DNA of 64,000 nt, taken from the NCBI RefSeq assembly GCF_004341105.1, contig NZ_SLZK01000003.1, positions 496,001 to 560,000 on the forward strand, in the 5' to 3' direction. Position numbers and translations under genes: made by a program. Below the pieces are notes generated by a model that saw only the letters and a list, made by a program, of their open reading frames with translations, had not been told where the DNA came from and did not search any database. This stretch comes from Rhizobium sp. BK418. GTDB lineage: Bacteria; Pseudomonadota; Alphaproteobacteria; Rhizobiales; Rhizobiaceae. Below, piece by piece: positions 1-8,272 of this stretch. The first letter of the stretch is position 1. Every line of letters begins with the position of its first letter.

Positions 1-72
1 CCAAGGGCCGTTCGCCCGAGGTTTCCCCGGAGCCCTGATTTCCGCCGGCTTTCCTTCGTCTTCAGCGCGTCG

Positions 73-981
73 TCAGGCGCGCGTTCCCTTGCATGATTTG
101 ATGTAGTTCAGCAGACCCTTGACGAGTGCGTCGAAGGTGACGCGGCAGCGCGGCGAGGTCTTTAGGCTTTCGTGCATGGCGACCCACGTACCGAGCGGGA
201 TTTCGAATTCATTTGCCAGAATGTGGATGAGATCGGGATTCGGGCGAGCAAGTCCGGTCTGGCAGATTCCGATGCCTATGCCTGCACGGATAGCCGTGTA
301 ATGGGCCAGATGATTGCTGGTGCGGAAGGTTGCAGTGAGTTCGTCAACGGCGGGGTAGCGTTTTCGCATCATGCGGATATAGGCCGTCTGCCGGTCAAAG
401 CCGATGATGCGGTGGGCGGCAAGATCGGCCAGGGTTTGTGGCGTACCGTGGCGTTCCAGATAGCGACGATGGGCATGGAAGCCGAGCGGGATATCGCCGA
501 GGCGACGCACGACCAGCGCATCCTGCTGCGGCTCGGTCATACGCACGGCAATATCCGCTTCCCGGTTCATGAGATCTTCCAGCGTATCGGAAGCAGACAA
601 TTCCACCTGCAAACCGGGATGAGCCTCCTGCAGATCGGCAATGATCGGCGGCAGCACTTCCACGCCGACCACTTCGCTGGCGCTGATGCGCACGGTACCT
701 TCGACCTTGTCTCGCCGGCTGGAGGCCGTGCGCAGGAAAGCCGCGGCCGTCGTTGCCAGTGTCTCGGCATAGGGCTGCAGATCGAGCGCCACATCGGTCG
801 GCAGCAGGCCGTTTGAAGAGCGGATGAAAAGCTCTGCTCTGACAGCCTCTTCGAGCGCATCGATATGGCGCCCGATCGTGGGCTGCGTCAGGCCGAGTTC
901 GCGAGCGGCGGCAGAGAGCGATCCGTGGCGCAGCACGGTGAGGAAGGAACGGTAGAAATCCCAACTCGGTTCTATATCCAT
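73..981 (-). CDS. LysR-family transcriptional regulator
   Basis: A 302-residue LysR-type regulator of normal family length. The N-terminal winged helix-turn-helix lies at about residues 10-65 (GSLSAAARELGLTQPTIGRH is the recognition region), followed by a periplasmic-binding-like effector domain from about residue 90. It is divergent from the NmrA-like oxidoreductase gene starting at 1071, with a 90-bp AT-rich gap holding ATATATTTATGTATAG-type sequence. LysR regulators usually control such a divergent neighbour and themselves, so that gene is the likely target (inference). The effector is unknown. Confidence 0.9.
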   Translation of the reverse strand: MDIEPSWDFYRSFLTVLRHGSLSAAARELGLTQPTIGRHIDALEEAVRAELFIRSSNGLLPTDVALDLQPYAETLATTAAAFLRTASSRRDKVEGTVRISASEVVGVEVLPPIIADLQEAHPGLQVELSASDTLEDLMNREADIAVRMTEPQQDALVVRRLGDIPLGFHAHRRYLERHGTPQTLADLAAHRIIGFDRQTAYIRMMRKRYPAVDELTATFRTSNHLAHYTAIRAGIGIGICQTGLARPNPDLIHILANEFEIPLGTWVAMHESLKTSPRCRVTFDALVKGLLNYIKSCKGTRA

Positions 982-1070
982 ATATTTATGTATAGCGATG
1001 GAACTTATTTCGTCAATTTTGTTTATCTCCCGCTCAGGTCATAGTCGTCTCATCGAACAAGGAGATGATC

Positions 1071-2090
1071 ATGAGCAGCGAATATCAGGACAAGAAACAG
1101 GCGCTCGTTCTCGGCGCGACCGGTGGCATCGGCGGCGCGGTTGCCCGCAAGCTGCAGGCACGCGGCTGGACGATCAGGGCGCTCAATCGCAATGCTGCCA
1201 AGGCATCCGCGAGCGGGCAGGGCTTCGAGTGGGTGCGGGGAGACGCGATGAATGCAGCCGATGTCCGCAAGGCGGCGGAAGGTGCCGATCTCGTCGTTCA
1301 CGCCGTCAATCCACCCGGCTATCGCGATTGGGAGAAGCTGGTTCTGCCGATGCTGGATAATACGATTGCCGCGGCTCGCGCCGTCGGGGCGCGCATCCTG
1401 CTGCCGGGTACCGTCTATAATTTCGGGCCAGACGCCTTTCCAGTCGTGACGGAAGATAGTCCGCAGCGTCCGGTGACGAAAAAGGGCAACATCCGTGTCG
1501 AGATGGAGAAGCGCCTGAAGGCTGCTTCCGAGACCGGAACCGGCGTTATCATCGTCCGCGCAGGCGATTTCTTCGGACCAGGCGCCACCAGCAATAGCTG
1601 GTTCTCAGCCGCTTTCGCCACCCCGGGCAAGCCAGTTGATACGATCAGAAATCCGGCGCTGCCCGGTATCGGGCACCATTGGGCCTATCTGCCCGATGTC
1701 GCCGAGACGATGGTGCAGCTCGTCGAGCGGGCCGAGCGGCTGCCGGCGTTCGCCTGCTATCACATGAACGGCTTCTGGGATGGCGATGGCCGGCAGATGG
1801 CCGAGGCGGTCCGGCGTGTTTCCGGCGGCAAGGCGAAGATCGGCCTCTTCCCTTGGTTCATCGTGCCGTTGCTTGCTCCTTTCATGACGCTGATGCGGGA
1901 GATGAAAGAGATGCGCTATCTCTGGAAAGTGCCGTTGCGCATGAAGAATGACAGGCTGGTGGCCGAACTCGGAACCGAGCCGCATACGCCGATCGACGAG
2001 GCCGTGCGTGCGACTTTGATAGCGCAGGACTCGCTGCCGGAGATGCATGGCTCGGCAGTGCCTCTCGCCAAGGCTCTAAATGCAGATTAG
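1071..2090 (+). CDS. NAD(P)-binding NmrA-like/extended SDR oxidoreductase
   Basis: About 339 residues with an N-terminal Rossmann motif (LGATGGIGGAVARKL, about residues 12-26) typical of NAD(P)-dependent epimerase/NmrA-like proteins. The start at 1071 is preferred over the ATG at 1065, because the AAGGAG ribosome site ends at 1064 and would abut the upstream ATG. The gene is divergent from a LysR regulator, which suggests inducible expression. Its substrate cannot be read from the sequence. Confidence 0.85.
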   Translation: MSSEYQDKKQALVLGATGGIGGAVARKLQARGWTIRALNRNAAKASASGQGFEWVRGDAMNAADVRKAAEGADLVVHAVNPPGYRDWEKLVLPMLDNTIAAARAVGARILLPGTVYNFGPDAFPVVTEDSPQRPVTKKGNIRVEMEKRLKAASETGTGVIIVRAGDFFGPGATSNSWFSAAFATPGKPVDTIRNPALPGIGHHWAYLPDVAETMVQLVERAERLPAFACYHMNGFWDGDGRQMAEAVRRVSGGKAKIGLFPWFIVPLLAPFMTLMREMKEMRYLWKVPLRMKNDRLVAELGTEPHTPIDEAVRATLIAQDSLPEMHGSAVPLAKALNAD

Positions 2091-2884
2091 GCAAGCTCTG
2101 CGAGCGCGATACGGGCGACCGTCAGAGGCTTTTCCGCGGAGGCATGGTCGCCATCTTCAAGAAACCAGGCGGACGAGAGGCCGGAATAGGCGGCGATCCA
2201 CTTCAACAGCCTTGACGGCTCGATATCCGCTTCCTTGGAGACGATCGGAAGCTGACGCTGGAGGCGTTTGGGATCCGTCGTCGTCGGCAGATCTTCATTA
2301 GCGAAGATATTGGCAAAGTCATAGCCGCGTTCGCCATAGATCCGCTTGGGATCGATCGCCAGCCAGCCTCGGTCGCCGAAATCGAGGATGTTGCGGTGAT
2401 GGATGTCGCCGTGCAGTATGCTGAGCTGCTGTGGCGCAGCGAGCAGGGTGCTTGCTATCTTCCAGCAATCGGTAAAGGTGCCGCCATGGTTACGTGCTGC
2501 CGGCTCCAGACCGCGGAACCAGCGCTCAAGCGTTGGCGAATCGTGAAGAGGCGTGGGGCGTGGCGCGTGCAACCTTGCTGCAGTGCGCACCATGATGCGG
2601 CTTGCCTCATCGTCCTCGCCGTTCAGCGCCATTTCCAGCAGTGAGTATTTGTCCACTGCACGCTCCAGAAGGATAGCGTCATTTTCCTGCGCATAAACGC
2701 GGGCGGCGCCGTCGCCATCCCACCATTTCATCAGCAAGGCGCCTTCGCGCTCGCTGCTGTCGGTTGCGACTTTCAGCATGGCCGGTTTGTCCTGCCAGGT
2801 GACCGGCAGGAGGCGGCTTGAATGGGTGATGATCGGTTCGCCGTCCGATGTCAGCGACCAGCGTTCGAGATAGGGCGAGAACAT
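2087..2884 (-). CDS. APH(6)-like aminoglycoside/hydroxyurea phosphotransferase
   Basis: A 265-residue kinase-fold protein. The catalytic loop HGDIHHRNIL (about residues 159-168) and the metal-binding IDPK (about 177-180) match the streptomycin 6-phosphotransferase (APH(6)) family. Members phosphorylate streptomycin or small molecules such as hydroxyurea with ATP. It stands alone, its 3' end overlapping the end of the convergent NmrA-like gene by 4 bp. A chromosomal copy like this is probably intrinsic; whether it gives resistance is not shown by sequence. Confidence 0.82.
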   Translation of the reverse strand: MFSPYLERWSLTSDGEPIITHSSRLLPVTWQDKPAMLKVATDSSEREGALLMKWWDGDGAARVYAQENDAILLERAVDKYSLLEMALNGEDDEASRIMVRTAARLHAPRPTPLHDSPTLERWFRGLEPAARNHGGTFTDCWKIASTLLAAPQQLSILHGDIHHRNILDFGDRGWLAIDPKRIYGERGYDFANIFANEDLPTTTDPKRLQRQLPIVSKEADIEPSRLLKWIAAYSGLSSAWFLEDGDHASAEKPLTVARIALAELA

Positions 2885-2916
2885 GGGCCTATGCTAGCGG
2901 CAATGCCCTGAAATGG

Positions 2917-2940
2917 AAATCCCGCCGGATGGCGGGATTT
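2917..2940 (-). terminator. Hairpin terminator downstream of the OYE operon
   Basis: Perfect 10-bp arms (AAATCCCGCC/GGCGGGATTT) with a GGAT loop lie 17 bp past the stop of the old yellow enzyme gene. On the minus strand the stem ends in TTT followed by a mixed T-rich stretch, consistent with an intrinsic terminator of the ArsR-MFS-OYE operon. Confidence 0.65.
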
Positions 2941-2957
2941 CTGTTTGCTGAAAATGA

Positions 2958-4082
2958 TCAGGCGACCTTTTCGAGGGTCGGATAATCGACATAGCCTTTT
3001 GCGTTACCACCATAGAAAGTGGATTGATCCGGCGTGTTGAGCGCCAGGTTCTTTTCCAGTCGCTCGACGAGATCCGGATTGGAGATGAAGGGCTTGCCGA
3101 AGGCAACGAGATCGGCGCAGCCGCTTTCGACGGCTTCGATCGCCATGTCTCTGTTGTAGCCGTTGTTGACCATCCAGGCAGCCTTGCCGCCTGCCTTCTC
3201 ATAGGCTGCGCGCAGTGCTTTGTAATCGAAGGACGGGTTGTCGCCCTGGCGATAATCGCGCTCGCCACCGGTCTGGCCTTCAACGATGTGAATATAAGCG
3301 AGATCGTACTTTGCGAGGCCTTCTACGACATGCGTGAAGAGCGCCTGCGGGTTGGAATCATAGGATTCGCCCGAGGGGGTGACCGGCGAAATGCGGATTG
3401 CGGTGCGACGGGCGCCGATTTCCCTTGTTACCGCTTCGACGACCTGGAAGGTGAAGCGAGCGCGGTTTTCGATCGAGCCGCCATATTCGTCGGTGCGGTC
3501 GTTGACGCCGTCGCGCATGAACTGGTCGAGCAGGTAACCATTGGCGCCGTGGATTTCGACACCGTCGAAGCCTGCGTCGATCGCTGCGCGTGCGGCCTTT
3601 CGGTAATCCTCGACGATCCCGGGAATCTCGAAAGTTTCGAGCGCGCGCGGCTCGGAGGTGTCGGTAAAGGCGCCAGTGCCGTCAGGGTTGACGAGATAGG
3701 TCTTGGCCTTGGCGATGCGGTTGGTCGAGGAGACCGGCTTACCGCCGTTCGGCTGCAATTCGGTGTGGGAGATACGGCCGACATGCCACATCTGCACGAC
3801 GATCTTGCCGCCTTCGGCGTGAACGGCGTCCGTCACTCGCTTCCAGCCATCGAGGGCTTCCTTGCTGTAGAGGCCGGGAACGTTGGCATAACCTTGGCCC
3901 TGATGCGTGATGGCGGTTGCTTCGGTGATGATGAGGCCGGCCGTAGCGCGCTGGCGATAATATTCGACGTTGAGATCGTTCGGGATCGCGCCCGGTGAAC
4001 GATTCCGGGTGAGCGGCGCCATGACGATATGGTTCTTCAGAGCGATATCGCCGATCTGCGTTGGCTGGAAAAGCTTGCCCAT
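2958..4082 (-). CDS. Old yellow enzyme family alkene reductase (NemA-like)
   Basis: A 374-residue FMN-dependent TIM-barrel ene-reductase. It has the N-terminal APLTRNR motif (22-28), the substrate-activating His178/Asn181 pair in EIHGANGYLLDQF, and the RTDEYGGSIENR segment typical of OYE/N-ethylmaleimide reductases. It reduces activated C=C bonds or electrophiles with NAD(P)H in the cytoplasm. It is the last gene of a minus-strand set behind an MFS exporter and an ArsR repressor, which suggests a detoxification operon (inference). Confidence 0.92.
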   Translation of the reverse strand: MGKLFQPTQIGDIALKNHIVMAPLTRNRSPGAIPNDLNVEYYRQRATAGLIITEATAITHQGQGYANVPGLYSKEALDGWKRVTDAVHAEGGKIVVQMWHVGRISHTELQPNGGKPVSSTNRIAKAKTYLVNPDGTGAFTDTSEPRALETFEIPGIVEDYRKAARAAIDAGFDGVEIHGANGYLLDQFMRDGVNDRTDEYGGSIENRARFTFQVVEAVTREIGARRTAIRISPVTPSGESYDSNPQALFTHVVEGLAKYDLAYIHIVEGQTGGERDYRQGDNPSFDYKALRAAYEKAGGKAAWMVNNGYNRDMAIEAVESGCADLVAFGKPFISNPDLVERLEKNLALNTPDQSTFYGGNAKGYVDYPTLEKVA

Positions 4083-4106
4083 AAAAGGTCCTTTCTGCTT
4101 GGAGGA

Positions 4107-5273
4107 TCACTCGGCGGCAGTGGGAGCAGTCTGCACCCGACCGGAGAGATAGGTGAGTGCCGTGGCGGCAAGGCCGATCAGGGCCATGGCAGCTCCGGCG
4201 AGGGGAACGCGGTCAAGATTGAACCCGGCATCGATGACTATGCCGCCGACCCAGGCGCCCAGCGCATTGCCAGTATTGAACGCGCCGATGTTGATGGTCG
4301 AGACGAGGTTCGGAGCATCCTTGCCGAAGCTGACGACACCGACCTGCAGGGCGGGAACCGCGGCGAAAGTTGCGGCTGCCCACAGGAACAGGGTGATCTC
4401 GGCGGGGATGAAGAAGCGGCTCGTATAGAAGAAGATCGCCGAGGTCAGCGCGATCGCTGCGAATACGCCGGCGAGTGTCGTGCCGAGGCGCCAGTCGGCG
4501 AGCTTGCCGCCGATCAAGTTTCCGACCGTGAGGCCGATGCCGATCAGGAACAGTGTCCAGGTGACGCCTTCTGGTGAGATGCCCGTCACATCACGCAGCA
4601 GCGGGGCGATGTAAGTGAAGAGAGTGAACATCGAGGCTGAGAAGAAGACGGTGACCGACAGCGCCATCCAGAGGCGTGCGTTCCTCAATGCCGCGATCTC
4701 GCGCAGCATGCTGCTTGGCTTTTCCTGTCTATCCCGTGGCAGGATGGCGATCAGGCCCGCAATAGTGATGACGCCGATCGCAGTGACCACCCAGAAGGTG
4801 GAGCGCCAGCCGAAAGCCTGGCCGATGGCGGTGCCGAGAGGCACCCCGAGCACGTTTGCGAGCGTCAGGCCGGTGAACATCAGGGCGACGGCGCGGGCCT
4901 TGCGATCCTCGCTGACGAGATTGGCGGCAACAACCGAGCCGATGCCGAAGAAGGCGCCATGGCAAAGGGCCGTGACAATGCGGGCGATCATCAGTACCCA
5001 GTAGTTCGGGGCGATGGCGCAAAGCAGGTTGCCGGCAATGAAGAAGGCCATCAGCATGATAAGGGCGGAGCGACGCTTCAGCTTGGCGGTCGAGACTGCC
5101 ATGATGGGAGCGCCGAGCGCGACAGCCAGCGCATAACCTGTGACCAGCCAGCCCGCCTGAGGGATCGTGACGGAGAGATCGGCTGCGACTTCGGGCAGGA
5201 GGCCCATGATGACGAATTCGGTGGTGCCTATCGCAAAAGAGCTCAAGGCGAGAACGACCAGGGCAAGGGGCAT
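4107..5273 (-). CDS. MFS transporter, DHA1/AraJ-like
   Basis: A 388-residue major facilitator protein with about 12 hydrophobic segments. The N-terminus FAIGTTEFVIMGLLPEVA is characteristic of the AraJ/YdhP-like DHA1 exporter group. It lies between an ArsR regulator (4-bp spacing upstream) and an old yellow enzyme (24 bp downstream), so the three are very probably co-transcribed. The likely role is export of a small toxic compound or its reduction product; the substrate is unknown. Confidence 0.9.
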   Translation of the reverse strand: MPLALVVLALSSFAIGTTEFVIMGLLPEVAADLSVTIPQAGWLVTGYALAVALGAPIMAVSTAKLKRRSALIMLMAFFIAGNLLCAIAPNYWVLMIARIVTALCHGAFFGIGSVVAANLVSEDRKARAVALMFTGLTLANVLGVPLGTAIGQAFGWRSTFWVVTAIGVITIAGLIAILPRDRQEKPSSMLREIAALRNARLWMALSVTVFFSASMFTLFTYIAPLLRDVTGISPEGVTWTLFLIGIGLTVGNLIGGKLADWRLGTTLAGVFAAIALTSAIFFYTSRFFIPAEITLFLWAAATFAAVPALQVGVVSFGKDAPNLVSTINIGAFNTGNALGAWVGGIVIDAGFNLDRVPLAGAAMALIGLAATALTYLSGRVQTAPTAAE

Positions 5274-5276
5274 GGT

Positions 5277-5570
5277 TTAAAGATCCTGCGTTAGCTGCTG
5301 GAGGAAGGCAGCGATCGTTTCTTCGTTACGCTTGTAGAAGATCCACTGACCGACGCGCTTGCTGGTGACGAGGCCGGCGCGGTGAAGGGTGCCGAGATGG
5401 GCGGAAACGGTGGATTGGGAGAGGCCGCAGCGTTCGAACTGGCTGGCGCAGACGCCCATCTCAAATGGATGCTCCTGCGTCGGAAAATGTTCTTCCGGGT
5501 TCTTCAGCCAGTTGAGGATGTCCATTCGGGCTGGATTGGCCAGCGCTTTGAGAATCTCGTCTTTGTCCAT
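5277..5570 (-). CDS. ArsR/SmtB-family helix-turn-helix repressor
   Basis: A 97-residue winged-helix protein. LANPARMDILNWL (10-22) and the recognition region CGLSQSTVSAHLGTLHRAGLV match ArsR-type repressors. Two Cys (in MGVCASQFERCG) sit just before the recognition helix and could sense thiol-reactive compounds, which fits the downstream ene-reductase (inference). It is the first gene of the operon, with inverted repeats just upstream at 5591-5628. Confidence 0.88.
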   Translation of the reverse strand: MDKDEILKALANPARMDILNWLKNPEEHFPTQEHPFEMGVCASQFERCGLSQSTVSAHLGTLHRAGLVTSKRVGQWIFYKRNEETIAAFLQQLTQDL

Positions 5571-5590
5571 CGTCTTTCATCGAACTATAA

Positions 5591-5628
5591 ATCGAATTTT
5601 TTCGATATATGGTTCGAAGATTTTCGAT
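5591..5628 (-). promoter_or_regulatory. Putative ArsR operator
   Basis: About 20-60 bp upstream of the ArsR start, the inverted repeat ATCGAA-TTTT-TTCGAT (5591-5606) is followed by a second related element, TTCGAAGATTTTCGAT (5613-5628). Paired TTCGA half-sites in an AT-rich patch directly before the regulator fit an autoregulatory operator. No binding data; inferred from position. Confidence 0.5.
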
Positions 5629-5684
5629 ATGCAAATCACGGAGGCGTGAGGGGCGGCGCTTTTCATTCCGCTTAAAGTTTAAGC

Positions 5685-5800
5685 AAAAAAAGAGGGCCGC
5701 TGGAAAACCAGGGCCCTATAAGTGTGAAGGTCAAAAAAACCTCCAGAGGGGAACAGCCAACGCGGTGGCACTGGGAGAGAAGCCACGAAATGCATCAGCT
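5685..5800 (-). ncRNA. AbcR-family (alpha-r15) sRNA, left copy
   Basis: A predicted 116-nt trans-acting sRNA. Promoter hexamers on the minus strand put the start near 5800. The 3' end is a GGCCCT-type stem followed by a run of seven T (plus-strand A-run 5685-5691). The transcript carries an unpaired TCTCCCAG segment and a CCTCTGGAGG hairpin. CUCCCA is the anti-Shine-Dalgarno motif known for AbcR1/AbcR2, which repress ABC-transporter mRNAs with Hfq. A second copy lies 246 bp upstream in the same orientation. Tandem placement beside the LysR gene lsrB/vtlR matches my recollection of AbcR loci. The specific AbcR number is not assigned. Confidence 0.8.
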
Positions 5801-5806
5801 GAAGTT

Positions 5807-5862
5807 GATATGGTGCTTCTTTGTGCAGCTTTCAATAGTTTTTTGTGCATGTCAGCCATGCA
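5807..5862 (-). promoter_or_regulatory. Promoter and LysR-type box of the left AbcR-like sRNA
   Basis: On the minus strand: -35 TTGAAA (5830-5835), 17-bp spacer, -10 CATATC (5807-5812). Further up, the palindrome TGCATGTCAGCCATGCA (5846-5862) is centred at -54 from the predicted start. It fits the T-N11-A architecture of LysR activator sites. The likely binder is the adjacent LsrB/VtlR protein, known in Brucella and Agrobacterium to activate an abcR gene. Confidence 0.7.
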
Positions 5863-5929
5863 CTGCACAAAAATATTCCGCATTGCGGTATCTGCCGATA
5901 AAGTTCAGGCAAAGAAGCATAATTCGGGC

Positions 5930-6046
5930 AAAAAAAGAGGGCCACCGGAAAAACCAGGGCCCTTATAAGTGTGAAGGTCAAAAACCTCCAGAGGGGAACA
6001 GCTAATGCGGTGGAACTGGGAGGAAAAGCCACCGTGTGCATCAGCT
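5930..6046 (-). ncRNA. AbcR-family (alpha-r15) sRNA, right copy
   Basis: A predicted 117-nt sRNA, homologous to the copy 246 bp downstream. It carries the anti-SD-like CCTCCCAG segment, the CCTCTGGAGG hairpin and the intrinsic terminator AGGGCC...GGCCCT plus T-run (plus strand 5930-5936). The 3' two thirds are nearly identical between copies; the first about 25 nt diverge. This is expected of AbcR pairs, which share some targets and differ in expression. Confidence 0.82.
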
Positions 6047-6052
6047 ATGTGC

Positions 6053-6108
6053 GATATGGTGCTTTAATGAGCAAACGGCAACCCTTTTTTGTGCATGTCA
6101 GTCATGCA
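6053..6108 (-). promoter_or_regulatory. Promoter and LysR-type box of the right AbcR-like sRNA
   Basis: Minus strand: -35 TTGCCG (6076-6081), 17-bp spacer, -10 CATATC (6053-6058), and the palindrome TGCATGTCAGTCATGCA (6092-6108). Spacing of all three elements to the predicted start is identical to the left copy. A further TGCATG repeat lies just upstream (6106-6118). Confidence 0.7.
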
Positions 6109-6148
6109 TGGGCTGCATGATTTGAAATTCATTCTATAAAAATGGAAA

Positions 6149-7045
6149 TCAGAAGTTCCAATTGCGGGCCTTGCTGACGATGAAATCGCGGAAGGCTTTC
6201 AGCTTGGCGGCATTCTTGATCTCGTCCGGATAGCAGAAATAAGTATCGAAGGAGGGGACGTCGGCGTTGATCGCAAGCTGGATCAGACCCGGGTCGCGGC
6301 CGACGATATAGTCGGGCAGGCAGGCGATGCCGATGCCGAGCAGGCATGCGCGCTTGATCGACGTCTGGCTGTTGATCTGCAGATGTGGAATGCGCTTGTT
6401 ATCCGACGAGCGGCCGGCGATTTCCAGCCAGTTGACGTCGAGCAGATAACTCGGCGCCGGTTCGCCGAAGGTGATGATGCGGTGGTTGTCGAGATCCTCC
6501 ATCGTCTGCGGCTCGCCATGGCGGTTGATGTAGGAGGGAGCCGCGTAGACGTGCATATGCACGGTGAAGAGCTTGCGCTGGATGAGGTCGGACTGCTGCG
6601 GCTGGCGAAGGCGAATGGCGCAATCGGCATGGCGCATGTTCACATCCACTTCCTCGTTGTCGAGGATGAGCTGGATCTGGACGTCAGGATAGAGCTGCAG
6701 AAATTCCTGGATCTTGTCGGTCAGCCAGCCCTGGCCGAGGCCGACGGTGGTTGTGACGCGCAGCTTGCCGGACGGCGTTTCCGTCGTCTCGGTCAGCTGC
6801 ATCTTCACGGTTTCGAGCTTCAGCAGCACGTCATGCGCGGTACGGTAAAGCAGCTCACCCTGCTCGGTGAGGATCAGGCCGCGCGCATGGCGGTGGAAGA
6901 GCTTTGTGCCCACATCCTGCTCGAGCGCGCTGACCTGACGGCTGATGGCCGACTGGGACAGATGCAGCTTGTCGGCCGCATGCGTAAACGATCCGGCTTC
7001 GGCAGCTGCGTGGAAAATACGCAGCTTATCCCAGTCCAATGGCAT
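6149..7045 (-). CDS. lsrB: LysR-family regulator LsrB/VtlR
   Basis: A LysR regulator of about 298 residues beginning MPLDWDKLRIFHAAAEAGSF. The helix-turn-helix covers about residues 4-60, with the recognition segment KLHLSQSAISRQVSALEQDVG, and the effector domain follows. The start at 7045 is chosen because alignment of LysR N-termini begins there and GGGGG precedes it; an in-frame ATG at 7060 is possible. It lies 22 bp downstream of trxB in the same direction and next to the AbcR-like pair. This is the arrangement of lsrB (Sinorhizobium) and vtlR (Agrobacterium/Brucella), which control oxidative stress, LPS and AbcR expression. Identification rests on context plus family. Confidence 0.82.
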   Translation of the reverse strand: MPLDWDKLRIFHAAAEAGSFTHAADKLHLSQSAISRQVSALEQDVGTKLFHRHARGLILTEQGELLYRTAHDVLLKLETVKMQLTETTETPSGKLRVTTTVGLGQGWLTDKIQEFLQLYPDVQIQLILDNEEVDVNMRHADCAIRLRQPQQSDLIQRKLFTVHMHVYAAPSYINRHGEPQTMEDLDNHRIITFGEPAPSYLLDVNWLEIAGRSSDNKRIPHLQINSQTSIKRACLLGIGIACLPDYIVGRDPGLIQLAINADVPSFDTYFCYPDEIKNAAKLKAFRDFIVSKARNWNF

Positions 7046-7067
7046 TCCCCCACCCCTCATGCCACGA

Positions 7068-8042
7068 TTACTCCGCTGCTACGGCAACGGGCATATGGCC
7101 CGTCAGATAACGTTCTGCCTCGAGGGCGGCCATGCATCCCATGCCTGCGGCAGTGATCGCCTGGCGGAACGTGTCGTCCGTCACGTCGCCTGCGGCATAG
7201 ACTCCCTCCAGGCTGGTCGCAGTCGAATCCGGTGCTGTCCAGAGATAGCCATTGTCCTTCAGCTTCAGCTTGCCCTTGAAAAGTTCGGTTGCCGGCGCGT
7301 GGCCGATTGCCACGAAGACGCCGTCAATGGCGACATCGGTGAAGGCGCCGGTGCGCGTATCGCGCAGGCGGGCGCCGGAAACGGACGGCGGCATGGGGGG
7401 CTTTGCCGGCGTACCCGTGATTTCGGCGACCTCAGTGTTCCAGAGAACCTTGACGTTCTCCTTGGCGAAGAGACGTTCCTGCAGGATTTTTTCCGCGCGG
7501 AATTCATCTCGGCGATGCACGACGGTGACGGACTTCGCGATGTTGGAGAGATAAAGCGCTTCCTCGACCGCGCTGTTGCCGCCGCCGACCACGATCACAT
7601 CCTTGTTACGATAGAAGAAGCCGTCGCAGGTGGCGCAGGCAGAGACACCGAACCCCTGGAAATGCTGCTCGCTTTCGATGCCTAGCCACTTTGCCTTGGC
7701 GCCGGTCGCGATAATCAGCGTATCGGCGGTCCAGACCTGGCCGCTATCGGTGCGGGCGATGAAGGGGCGCTGATTGAGGTCGACTTCGGTCACGAGGTCG
7801 TTGACGATTTCGGCACCGACATGCTGGGCCTGCTGCAGCATCTGATCCATCAGCCAAGGGCCCTGAATCGGATCGGCAAAGCCCGGATAGTTCTCGACAT
7901 CGGTGGTGATCATGAGCTGGCCGCCCTGCTCCAGACCGGCGATCAAAACCGGTTTCAGCATGGCGCGCGCGGCATAGACCGCTGCCGTATAGCCGGCAGG
8001 TCCGGAACCGACGATGAGCACCTTGGTATGGCGGGCAGACAT
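7068..8042 (-). CDS. trxB: Thioredoxin-disulfide reductase
   Basis: A 324-residue flavoenzyme. It has an FAD-binding GSGPAGYTAAVYAARA (12-27), the redox-active CATC (Cys136/Cys139), the NADPH motif VGGGNSAVEEALYL, and a C-terminal GVYAAGDVTD. It transfers electrons from NADPH to thioredoxin. The ATG at 8042 is preferred over the longer frame because AAAGGAAA precedes it at good spacing and the protein then has canonical length. It is followed directly by lsrB. Confidence 0.96.
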   Translation of the reverse strand: MSARHTKVLIVGSGPAGYTAAVYAARAMLKPVLIAGLEQGGQLMITTDVENYPGFADPIQGPWLMDQMLQQAQHVGAEIVNDLVTEVDLNQRPFIARTDSGQVWTADTLIIATGAKAKWLGIESEQHFQGFGVSACATCDGFFYRNKDVIVVGGGNSAVEEALYLSNIAKSVTVVHRRDEFRAEKILQERLFAKENVKVLWNTEVAEITGTPAKPPMPPSVSGARLRDTRTGAFTDVAIDGVFVAIGHAPATELFKGKLKLKDNGYLWTAPDSTATSLEGVYAAGDVTDDTFRQAITAAGMGCMAALEAERYLTGHMPVAVAAE

Positions 8043-8272
8043 AGAATTTCCTTTCGACTGGCAGGATGCGGCGGCTAAGAGGCGAATGAGGCCGTTTCGC
8101 GATCCCTGCGCCATTTATGAACGACCAATGCTTTTATTCAAGGGCAGCCTTGCATTACCAACAAGGCAAATGCAGCCGCTGTGCAAGATTCCGTCATCCG
8201 ACTGAAACTTTCTTGCGTATTCCGTGGCTTTATATAGAAGCTGCCCGCGGGGAATTAAAGAAAGGCCTAAGC

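Noticed and set aside
5685..6046. CRISPR-like repeats
   Set aside because: Only two units, 246 bp apart, each with promoter and terminator, so sRNA duplication explains them.
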